Source: Lachnospiraceae bacterium (GTDB taxonomy: Bacteria; Bacillota_A; Clostridia; Lachnospirales; Lachnospiraceae). From it: a stretch of 5,319 nt of DNA. The stretch's first letter is position 1; each line of letters begins with the position of its first letter. A program made the position numbers and the translations under genes. The notes under the pieces are model-generated. The model ran no database searches and was not told the DNA's origin. It saw only the letters and a list, made by a program, of their open reading frames with translations. The stretch is from contig JAFSFU010000096.1 in NCBI GenBank assembly GCA_017435025.1, positions 1 through 5,319 of the forward strand, written 5' to 3'. Positions 1 through 4,815 of this stretch are shown here, in pieces.

Positions 1-48
1 CAGATGATGGAGCAGGTAAAAGAGCGTCTGGCACAGCTTAGCAAGTAA
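1..48 (+). CDS. valS: C-terminal tail of probable valyl-tRNA synthetase (partial, 5' end outside window)
   Basis: Only the last 15 codons and a TAA stop are visible, reading QMMEQVKERLAQLSK. This is a short, charged, heptad-like helix of the kind that closes bacterial ValS, whose C-terminal coiled-coil arm contacts tRNA. Valyl-tRNA synthetase charges tRNA-Val in the cytoplasm. The identification leans on this helical tail plus gene order: valS directly upstream of folC is a common arrangement in Firmicutes. Fifteen residues cannot prove it, and any protein ending in an amphipathic helix is possible. The frame is open from base 1, so the gene enters from outside the window. Confidence 0.55.
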   Translation, partial: QMMEQVKERLAQLSK

Positions 49-90
49 TCATCTCGTCAATAAGTACAAAAATATAAGGATATGAATAAA

Positions 91-126
91 CGCCGTAGAT
101 TGGGGTGAAAATCTCAATCTGCGGCG
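91..126 (+). other. 16-bp RNA hairpin with GAAA tetraloop, no U-tract
   Basis: Arms at 91-106 and 111-126 pair along their whole length around a GAAA loop (107-110). There are 13 Watson-Crick pairs and three G-U pairs (96/121, 103/114, 105/112). The G-U pairs form only in + strand RNA and would be A/C mismatches in the opposite transcript, so the structure fits a + strand RNA, the 3' untranslated region of the upstream gene. The bases after it (CTTGCTGATA) are not a U-tract, so it is not a standard intrinsic terminator. It may protect the 3' end of the upstream mRNA, or be a copy of a dispersed repeat. It lies upstream of the folC promoter and so outside that transcript. Confidence 0.7.
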
Positions 127-198
127 CTTGCTGATAGAGGATATAGGGAATCCATATTCCTGTTTCAGTGTTTGTCAGTTTTCGGCGAAGAGTTTTTG

Positions 199-227
199 TT
201 GCAACTGAGAGAGAAGTTCGCTATGAT
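199..227 (+). promoter_or_regulatory. Sigma-A-type promoter for folC
   Basis: TTGCAA (199-204; 4 of 6 to consensus TTGACA) is separated by exactly 17 bp from TATGAT (222-227; 5 of 6 to TATAAT). Transcription would start near 233-235, just before the Shine-Dalgarno of folC. It sits in the only gap between the upstream gene and folC. It also makes the long upstream extension of the folC reading frame (back to 168) unlikely to be translated from this promoter, because that region lies before the start site. Confidence 0.6.
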
Positions 228-235
228 AGAAGAAT

Positions 236-243
236 GGAGGAGG
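236..243 (+). promoter_or_regulatory. Ribosome-binding site fixing the folC start
   Basis: GGAGGAGG lies 8 nt before the ATG at 252. It has much stronger complementarity to 16S rRNA than anything before the in-frame ATG codons at 168 and 234, and so decides the start of folC. Confidence 0.75.
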
Positions 244-251
244 TGCGGAAG

Positions 252-1577
252 ATGAGATTACATGGGGAATCAGCCTGGGAATATCTGGAGAGAATTCCAT
301 CTTATTCCAGGAAAAAGAGCAGTCTGGAAGTTGTTCGGAAATTTCTGGACCGTTTGGGTAATCCTGATCGGTCGTTTCAGATTCTGCATGTGGCAGGTAC
401 GAACGGAAAAGGTTCTACTTGTGCAATGCTGACCTCCTGTTTAACAGAAGCAGGATATTTGGTTGGAACTTTTGTTTCGCCGCATCTGGTAGATATCAGA
501 GAGCGATTTCTTATGAACGGTGAGATGGTTTCACATGACATGTTTGATGAGGCATTTGAAACCGTCTATGCACAAATACCGGAGTGGATTGAGTCTGGAA
601 ATCTCCATCCGACTTATTTTGAGTTCCTTTTCTATATGGCAATGGTATTATTCCGGAGGGCTGGTGTTTCCATCGTGGTTTTAGAGACCGGAATGGGTGG
701 CAGATACGATGTGACCAATGTGATCGAGAAACCGTTAGTTTCCGTAATCACATCGATCAGCATTGATCATACGGCATTTCTCGGAGACACGAGGGAGGCG
801 ATCGCGACTCACAAAGCGGGAATTATCAAGAGAGATCGACCGGTAGTTTATGACGGATATTGTGAGGAAGTAAATCCTGTCATTGAATCCTATGCAGCTC
901 AAACAGGAAGCAGATGCCATCGCGTCAAAGATGTAGCCTATGAATATCAAAAGGGAAAACTGAAAATCTGCATTCCATATTGTGGTGTGGATGAAGAATT
1001 TATGATACCGTTTTCGGCTCCGTATCAGGCCAGAAATGCAGCTTTGGCGATCAAGGCATTGGAAGTATCCGAGCTTTCCGTAAAGCCGGATATTCTGAAA
1101 GCAGGTATCAGAAAGACCAGATGGGCAGCCAGAATGGAGGAGATTCTCCCGGGAGTCTACCTGGATGGTGCTCACAATGAGGATGGAATTCGAGAATTTC
1201 TGAAAGCGGCTCATATGATCTGTGATGCAAATTCACATCATGCTGTCCCGGCAGCACGATCAAAGACGTGGTTGTTATTTGCGGTATCTGATGACAAAGA
1301 GTACAAAGAAATGCTGAAAAGAATTGCAGAAGCACTGAAACCGGATATCTGTATGTTGTCTTCGATGGAATCCTACCGTTCGCTGTCTATGGATGAATTG
1401 GAGAAAACAGCTGCTGCGATTATGGATGAAAGAACGGAAATTCGCTGCTTCACGCAGGTGGCTGAGGCAATGAAAGAACTGCTTTCCGATAAGAGTGAGG
1501 GAGATGTGGCTTTTATTGCAGGATCTCTCTATCTTGCGGGTGAGATCAAGGCAGTGTTGGAGGAAAAACATGATTAA
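252..1577 (+). CDS. folC: Bifunctional folylpolyglutamate synthase/dihydrofolate synthase
   Basis: This is a cytoplasmic Mur-ligase-family enzyme that adds glutamate to folates using ATP; many bacterial members also join glutamate to dihydropteroate. The protein is 441 residues, within the usual 420-450. Visible motifs are the P-loop GTNGKGS (49-55), SPHLVDIRERF (76-86), ETGMGGRYDVTN (145-156), the SIDHTAFLGDT segment (170-180) leading into HKAGIIK with the likely carbamylated Lys188, and LDGAHN (304-309) in the C-terminal glutamate-ligase domain after the RME motif (294-296). The ATG at 252 was chosen because GGAGGAGG precedes it by 8 nt, a promoter lies at 199-227, and homologues begin close to this point; the frame stays open to an ATG at 168, adding 28 unconserved-looking residues. 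The 3' end overlaps the next gene by 8 nt, suggesting coupled translation. RYDVTN differs slightly from the common RxDATN, a conservative change. Whether both activities are present cannot be read from sequence alone. Confidence 0.95.
   Translation: MRLHGESAWEYLERIPSYSRKKSSLEVVRKFLDRLGNPDRSFQILHVAGTNGKGSTCAMLTSCLTEAGYLVGTFVSPHLVDIRERFLMNGEMVSHDMFDEAFETVYAQIPEWIESGNLHPTYFEFLFYMAMVLFRRAGVSIVVLETGMGGRYDVTNVIEKPLVSVITSISIDHTAFLGDTREAIATHKAGIIKRDRPVVYDGYCEEVNPVIESYAAQTGSRCHRVKDVAYEYQKGKLKICIPYCGVDEEFMIPFSAPYQARNAALAIKALEVSELSVKPDILKAGIRKTRWAARMEEILPGVYLDGAHNEDGIREFLKAAHMICDANSHHAVPAARSKTWLLFAVSDDKEYKEMLKRIAEALKPDICMLSSMESYRSLSMDELEKTAAAIMDERTEIRCFTQVAEAMKELLSDKSEGDVAFIAGSLYLAGEIKAVLEEKHD
1559..1563 (+). 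promoter_or_regulatory. Ribosome-binding site for the 46-residue protein, inside folC
   Basis: GGAGG sits 6 nt before the ATG at 1570, within the last codons of folC. It decides the start of the small gene and argues against translation from the in-frame ATG at 1495. Confidence 0.7.
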
Positions 1578-1710
1578 TTTTGAGGAAGAGATCGAGCGTT
1601 TCAAGCCGAGCCTGGAGATTGAGGCAGTAAGTGAAACAATCGTAAAAAGTGACTTAACCGATATGGCGGATCTCATGATGGAAATCATGAAAGAAATAAG
1701 GGATAAATAA
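1570..1710 (+). CDS. 46-residue acidic small protein, function unknown
   Basis: I do not recognise a named family. The protein (46 residues) starts MINFEEEIERFKPSLEIEAV and continues into a second helical-looking segment ending MMEIMKEIRDK. It is acidic, has no cysteine, no signal peptide and no membrane segment, so it is probably cytoplasmic and mostly helical. The FKPSLE segment gives a short break between two charged helices. Reality is supported by a strong GGAGG site at 6 nt, an 8-nt overlap with folC (ATGATTAA) and only 3 nt before the following TPR gene, so it sits inside one polycistronic unit. It could be a small partner of either neighbour, but nothing in the sequence shows which. 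The same frame stays open back to 1495, but the extra 25 residues lie over folC and lack a comparable ribosome-binding site. Confidence 0.75.
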   Translation: MINFEEEIERFKPSLEIEAVSETIVKSDLTDMADLMMEIMKEIRDK

Positions 1711-1713
1711 TTT

Positions 1714-3018
1714 ATGGACTATATGCAGAAAATCCAGTATGCAGCCAACGGTTATTATAACCGGGGACTGGAACTGGCGAAGGCACGTGATCTTTCAGGC
1801 GCAGCCGAGTGCCTGAAACGAGCCCTTCAGTTTAATAAATACCATACCGATGCAAGAAATCTGCTGGGTCTGATCTTTTATGAGATGGGTGAAACCTCAG
1901 ATGCACTGGTGCAGTGGGTAATCAGCATCCATTTGCAGCCGGATAAAAACCGAGCAGATCGTTATCTTGATGAGGTACAGAGGAAACCGGGGCAGTTAGA
2001 GCATGCAAGCCAGCTGATCAAGAAGTACAACCAGGCACTGATCCATGCACAGAACGGCAGTGATGATCTGGCTGTTTTGCAGTTAAAACGAATTGTGGAA
2101 GAAAAGCCCAAATATGTAAAAGCGCATTTGCTTCTTGCTGTTCTTTACATGCAGCATGAAGATTTCACCAAGGCAGGAAAATCGCTTTACAAAGTTCTTC
2201 AGATCGATAAGAATAATAAGCGGGCTGTCCGTTATATGGAATATGTAAAGGCCAGAACAGGCAAGGCCGATGTGGAAAAGAGAAAGATGAAGAATGCTTT
2301 TTCGCATAGGGAGATGGAAGATAATGATGTGATCCTGCCGCCGACTTATAAAGAAAATACCGGTTGGCAGTCGATCATCAACATTGCTGTCGGACTGATT
2401 CTTGGCGTGATCATGGTCAGCTTTATGGTGATACCGGCCTGGGAGCGCTCATTGAATTATGAACATAACCAGGAAATGAGAAGTTATACGGATAAGCTGA
2501 ATCTGGCGAATCAGGAAGTTGACCGGCTTCTGAAACAGGCGGAACAGTACGAGGCTGATAAACAGAAGGCGGAAGAGGATCTGAACAATCTGATCGGAGA
2601 TGCGGATAGTACTCTGGTTCAGTATCAGACTCTGGTTGAAATTTTGCAGGCATATCGGAAAGAAGATATGGAGACTGTTGTACGTCTCTACATAGATATG
2701 GATCCGACAAAGATTACGGACGAGAACATGGTCAATGTGATGAACGAGATTCAGGCAGATATGGCGGTAAACGCTCCTGCAATCCTGGAATCGATGGCGG
2801 CACAGAGTACGGAGGCCGGCGATGTGGATACGGCTCTGCGATATTACGAAGAGTATATGGAAATGGACGACCGAAATCCACAGATCATCTACAATATGGC
2901 TATGATCTATAAGGACAAAGGGAATGAAGAAATGGCCAATCAGTTGTTTGGGCAGGTCATTATGAACTTTGAGGATTCCGAACTGGCTGCTCAGGCAAAA
3001 GAGCAGAGAGGATATTAA
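1714..3018 (+). CDS. TPR-repeat single-pass membrane protein
   Basis: A 434-residue protein of unknown specific function, built as TPR - membrane segment - coiled coil - TPR. The N-terminal part carries TPR-like helix pairs at about 11-44, 45-78, 101-134 and 135-168. A basic stretch (EKRKMKN, 188-194) is followed by one hydrophobic segment at about 221-241 (INIAVGLILGVIMVSFMVIP), so the N-terminal TPRs should be cytoplasmic and the rest outside the membrane. Next comes a charged coiled-coil-like helix at about 250-295 and two more TPR-like units at about 354-387 and 389-422. TPRs bind other proteins, so a scaffold role is the natural inference. The start ATG at 1714 has AAGGGA 10 nt upstream; the ATG at 1723 is an alternative. 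The gene follows the 46-residue protein by 3 nt and ends just before a terminator that separates it from spoIIAA. Its place before spoIIA suggests, but does not show, a sporulation or envelope role. Confidence 0.88.
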   Translation: MDYMQKIQYAANGYYNRGLELAKARDLSGAAECLKRALQFNKYHTDARNLLGLIFYEMGETSDALVQWVISIHLQPDKNRADRYLDEVQRKPGQLEHASQLIKKYNQALIHAQNGSDDLAVLQLKRIVEEKPKYVKAHLLLAVLYMQHEDFTKAGKSLYKVLQIDKNNKRAVRYMEYVKARTGKADVEKRKMKNAFSHREMEDNDVILPPTYKENTGWQSIINIAVGLILGVIMVSFMVIPAWERSLNYEHNQEMRSYTDKLNLANQEVDRLLKQAEQYEADKQKAEEDLNNLIGDADSTLVQYQTLVEILQAYRKEDMETVVRLYIDMDPTKITDENMVNVMNEIQADMAVNAPAILESMAAQSTEAGDVDTALRYYEEYMEMDDRNPQIIYNMAMIYKDKGNEEMANQLFGQVIMNFEDSELAAQAKEQRGY

Positions 3019-3028
3019 ATTTGAATGG

Positions 3029-3069
3029 AAAAGAGATCTTACACAAGAAAAACTGTAAGGTCTCTTTTT
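3029..3069 (+). terminator. Intrinsic terminator after the TPR gene
   Basis: Arms at 3032-3043 (AGAGATCTTACA) and 3054-3065 (TGTAAGGTCTCT) form 12 pairs with one U-G wobble (3037/3060) around a 10-nt A-rich loop. The stem is extended by AAA (3029-3031) against TTT (3066-3068), and the U-run covers 3065-3069. The wobble is allowed only in + strand RNA. It lies 10 nt after the TPR stop codon and would end the folC-TPR transcript. Only 7 nt separate its U-run from the spoIIAA Shine-Dalgarno. Confidence 0.85.
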
Positions 3070-3076
3070 GTGTTAT

Positions 3077-3082
3077 GGGAGG
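3077..3082 (+). promoter_or_regulatory. Ribosome-binding site fixing the spoIIAA start
   Basis: GGGAGG lies 4 nt before the ATG at 3087. It separates the real gene from the upstream in-frame extension that runs back through the terminator hairpin. Confidence 0.75.
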
Positions 3083-3086
3083 AAAT

Positions 3087-3425
3087 ATGAAAACATCTTT
3101 TGGTTACGAGGCAAACGGGCAGACACTGATCATTCATCTGCCTCAGGAACTGGATCATCACAACTGCCGGAACCTCCGCTGTGAGACGGATCTTCTTATG
3201 GCAGAGAATTACATCAACCGTATGATATTTGATTTCAGCAGAACAACTTTTATGGACAGTTCCGGTATCGGAATCTTGTTAAACCGGTATAAACAGATCC
3301 ATGGGAGCGGAGGTATTGTGGCATTCTATGGAGCGGGTCCGCAGATCATGCGGATTTTAAAAGTGGGAGGTGTCCTTGGGATTATGGAGCGATTTGAATC
3401 AAAGGAAGAGGCACTTCAAAGATAG
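3087..3425 (+). CDS. spoIIAA: Anti-sigma-F factor antagonist SpoIIAA
   Basis: A 112-residue STAS-domain protein (usual length about 110-117). It binds the anti-sigma factor SpoIIAB and releases sigma-F in the forespore. The phosphorylation motif FMDSSGIG is at 55-62, with Ser58 aligned to the serine that SpoIIAB phosphorylates in Bacillus subtilis, where SpoIIE later removes the phosphate. ELDHHN (21-26) and NRYKQI (66-71) also match known SpoIIAA proteins closely. The ATG at 3087 was chosen because GGGAGG precedes it and the product then aligns with B. subtilis SpoIIAA without gaps at the N-terminal half; the frame also runs back to a TTG at 3021, but those codons form the terminator stem. 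The stop TAG overlaps the Shine-Dalgarno of spoIIAB, consistent with coupled translation and a fixed ratio of the two proteins. Bacillus uses sigma-H for this operon; I find no convincing sigma-H site here. Confidence 0.96.
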   Translation: MKTSFGYEANGQTLIIHLPQELDHHNCRNLRCETDLLMAENYINRMIFDFSRTTFMDSSGIGILLNRYKQIHGSGGIVAFYGAGPQIMRILKVGGVLGIMERFESKEEALQR

Positions 3426-3437
3426 GGGGAGGAAACT

Positions 3438-3869
3438 ATGAAAAGCAGAGAAACGATGACGATGAAAATGGACAGTATTTCAAAAAATGAGGAATTTGCC
3501 AGAGTAGTGGTAGCTGTTTTTGCCACACGTTTGGATCCGACATTGGAAGAACTGGAGGATATCAAAACGGCTGTATCAGAAGCAGTAACCAATGCTGTCA
3601 TTCATGGATATCAAAATGGGGATGGAATTGTAACTCTGGAGGCATCGGTGGAAGAAAATATTCTGACCGTGACGGTCAGCGATGACGGGGTCGGAATTGC
3701 AGATGTAGAAAAAGCGATGGAGCCGATGTATACAACACTTCCAAGCGAACGTTCCGGAATGGGTTTTTCTTTTATGGAAGCGTTTATGGACCAGCTTGAG
3801 GTTATTTCAGCGATTGGGAAAGGGACATCCGTGACCATGAGAAAGAAGATTGGAAGGCGAACGGCATGA
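3438..3869 (+). CDS. spoIIAB: Anti-sigma-F factor SpoIIAB (serine kinase)
   Basis: A 143-residue GHKL-fold protein (B. subtilis 146) that holds sigma-F inactive before septation and phosphorylates SpoIIAA using ATP. ATP-site motifs are visible in order: N-box SEAVTNAVIHGY (47-58; catalytic Glu48, Mg-binding Asn52), G1 box DDGVGI (82-87), and the lid/G2 region SERSGMGFSFM (103-113), followed by GKGTSVTM (127-134). Arg22 in FARV corresponds to Arg20 of B. subtilis SpoIIAB, which contacts both sigma-F and SpoIIAA. The start is firm: GGGGGAGG at 3425-3432 is 5 nt before the ATG and overlaps the spoIIAA stop codon. Its own stop overlaps the sigF start as ATGA. All key residues are present, so it should be active. 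Confidence 0.97.
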   Translation: MKSRETMTMKMDSISKNEEFARVVVAVFATRLDPTLEELEDIKTAVSEAVTNAVIHGYQNGDGIVTLEASVEENILTVTVSDDGVGIADVEKAMEPMYTTLPSERSGMGFSFMEAFMDQLEVISAIGKGTSVTMRKKIGRRTA

Positions 3870-4591
3870 TCGACACCGTGGAATACATCAAACGAGCACA
3901 CCAGGGTGATAAAGAAGCGAGGAACACATTGATTACGGAAAATCTTGGACTGATTTGGAGTATTGTGCGAAGATTCGCCGGCCGAGGATATGATCCGGAG
4001 GATCTGTTTCAAATTGGAAGCATCGGCCTGATGAAAGCGATCGATAAATTTGATCTGACCATGGATGTAAAGCTGTCTACTTACGCGGTACCGATGATCA
4101 CAGGAGAGATTCGACGTTTTTTAAGGGATGACAGCATGATAAAGGTTAGCCGGTCTTTAAAAGAATTGGCTGCACGGGCTGCATCAGTCAGAGAAAAACT
4201 GGAGTTTATGCTGGGAAGAGAGCCGACCGTCGATGAGATTGCCGGTGAGGTCGGAGTCAGCCGTGAAGAACTGGCGGCTGCAATGGGAGCTGGATCGGAG
4301 GTGGAATCCATTTATCGTCCGTCCTACGGAGAGTCGGATGAAGGGATCTGTCTGATCGACAGGCTTGTCCATAAAGACTCAGGAAATGATGAAATGTTAG
4401 ATCGAATGGTGTTGACAGACCTGCTTCATGGACTGAATCCGCAGGAGAGGCGGATTATCTTCGAACGATATTATGAGGATAAAACGCAGACGGCGATCGC
4501 AAACGGACTTGGAATTTCGCAAGTACAAGTATCCAGAATGGAAAAAAGGATATTAAAAGAGATGCGCAGGAAACTGACAGGAAAAAAATAA
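3866..4591 (+). CDS. sigF: Forespore RNA polymerase sigma factor sigma-F
   Basis: A 241-residue sigma-70-family factor that directs the first forespore-specific transcription; B. subtilis SigF (SpoIIAC) is 255, and the difference lies mainly in a shorter N-terminus. Region 2 is clear: RGYDPEDLFQIGSIGLMKAI (40-59), then LSTYAVPMITGEIRRFLRDD (70-89), which includes the -10-recognition helix, and VSRSLKEL (94-101). Region 3 is at about 107-140 (LGREPTVDEIA). Region 4 has LNPQERRIIFERYY (190-203) and the helix-turn-helix GLGISQVQVSRMEKRIL (214-230), which reads the -35 element. Spacing and the ISQVQVSR motif mark the F/G/B sporulation and stress subgroup, and the position after spoIIAB identifies it as sigma-F rather than sigma-G. 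The start overlaps the spoIIAB stop (ATGA), with GGAAGG 8 nt upstream, so inhibitor and target are translationally coupled. No obvious terminator follows, so read-through into the spoVA genes is possible. Confidence 0.96.
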   Translation: MIDTVEYIKRAHQGDKEARNTLITENLGLIWSIVRRFAGRGYDPEDLFQIGSIGLMKAIDKFDLTMDVKLSTYAVPMITGEIRRFLRDDSMIKVSRSLKELAARAASVREKLEFMLGREPTVDEIAGEVGVSREELAAAMGAGSEVESIYRPSYGESDEGICLIDRLVHKDSGNDEMLDRMVLTDLLHGLNPQERRIIFERYYEDKTQTAIANGLGISQVQVSRMEKRILKEMRRKLTGKK

Positions 4592-4600
4592 CACCCGGAA

Positions 4601-4638
4601 ACTTGGATAATGAAGAGGCAAATGACACATACTTGGAT
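4601..4638 (+). repeat. Short direct repeat ACTTGGAT, 30 bp apart
   Basis: ACTTGGAT occurs at 4601-4608 and again at 4631-4638, about three helical turns apart. The first copy overlaps the candidate -35 element and the second overlaps the end of the candidate -10. It could be a binding site for a regulator, such as a forespore transcription factor, or chance in a short region. Confidence 0.4.
4605..4634 (+). promoter_or_regulatory. Candidate sigma-G-type forespore promoter for the 48-residue gene and spoVAA
   Basis: GGATA (4605-4609) matches 4 of 5 positions of the B. subtilis sigma-G -35 element (GHATR). After an 18-bp spacer, CATACTT (4628-4634) matches 6 of 7 positions of the -10 element (CATAMTA). 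Both the spacing and the position, 33 nt before the next start codon, are right, and spoVA is a classical sigma-G target in Bacillus. Sigma-F sites look similar, but the extended GG of sigma-F -10 elements is missing. The call rests on B. subtilis consensus carried to a clostridial genome. Confidence 0.5.
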
Positions 4639-4654
4639 TAAAACCAACAAAAGC

Positions 4655-4659
4655 AGGTG
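4655..4659 (+). promoter_or_regulatory. Ribosome-binding site fixing the start of the 48-residue protein
   Basis: AGGTG lies 7 nt before the ATG at 4667. The in-frame ATG at 4610 has no such site, and it lies upstream of the transcription start expected from the candidate sigma-G promoter. Confidence 0.5.
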
Positions 4660-4666
4660 TTGTCAA

Positions 4667-4813
4667 ATGAAATCAACAAAGACTGTTTTTCAGATCATCA
4701 TGGCGATCTTGATCCTTGTAGCAGGAGTATTGATCTGGTATTTTATGTCCTGTTTGCAGAATCCGGATGTGTTAATGGATGCTACTTTAGTGTTGAGGAG
4801 TAACCAGGTTTAG
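4667..4813 (+). CDS. 48-residue single-pass membrane protein ahead of spoVAA
   Basis: I do not recognise a named family. The product has a short basic N-terminus (MKSTK), one hydrophobic helix at about 7-28 (VFQIIMAILILVAGVLIWYF), a single Cys29, and a short tail ending TLVLRSNQV. The positive-inside rule places the tail outside the cytoplasmic membrane, which in the forespore means the intermembrane space. The Cys follows FMS, a poor lipobox, so lipidation is unlikely. It begins after the candidate sigma-G promoter and ends 2 nt before spoVAA, so it should be made with the SpoVA proteins in the forespore. An ATG at 4610 in the same frame would add 19 residues, but has no ribosome-binding site and would lie outside a transcript from that promoter. 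Role unknown; assistance to the SpoVA channel is only a guess from position. Confidence 0.65.
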   Translation: MKSTKTVFQIIMAILILVAGVLIWYFMSCLQNPDVLMDATLVLRSNQV

Positions 4814-4815
4814 GG

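Noticed and set aside
147..160. Small hairpin GGAAT-CCAT-ATTCC followed by T-rich sequence
   Set aside because: A 5-bp AT-containing stem is too weak to call a terminator, and the T-rich bases are interrupted by C, A and G.
735..1214. 159-codon open frame on the minus strand inside folC
   Set aside because: It lies wholly antisense to a confidently identified folC, its product is rich in scattered Ser, Arg, Ile and Cys with no domain pattern, and no ribosome-binding site or promoter supports it. The same applies to minus-strand frames at 1108-1335, 1275-1688, 2083-2307, 2423-2710, 3416-3601, 3611-4012, 4081-4311 and 4184-4372.
3000..3028. Possible sigma-H promoter (AGGATAT at 3009-3015 and GAAT at 3023-3026) for spoIIA
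   Set aside because: The individual elements resemble the consensus, but their spacing is far too short; with correct spacing the -35 match is poor.
3021..3086. N-terminal extension of spoIIAA from a TTG at 3021
   Set aside because: These 22 codons coincide with the terminator hairpin and its U-run, have no ribosome-binding site, and are absent from known SpoIIAA proteins.
3866..3869. ATGA overlap of spoIIAB and sigF as a special regulatory feature
   Set aside because: It is an ordinary translational-coupling overlap expected in this operon; recorded in the gene entries instead.
4645..4662. Hairpin CAACA/TGTTG that could cover the ribosome-binding site of the 48-residue gene
   Set aside because: Only 5 pairs with an 8-nt loop; such stems occur often by chance and give little stability.
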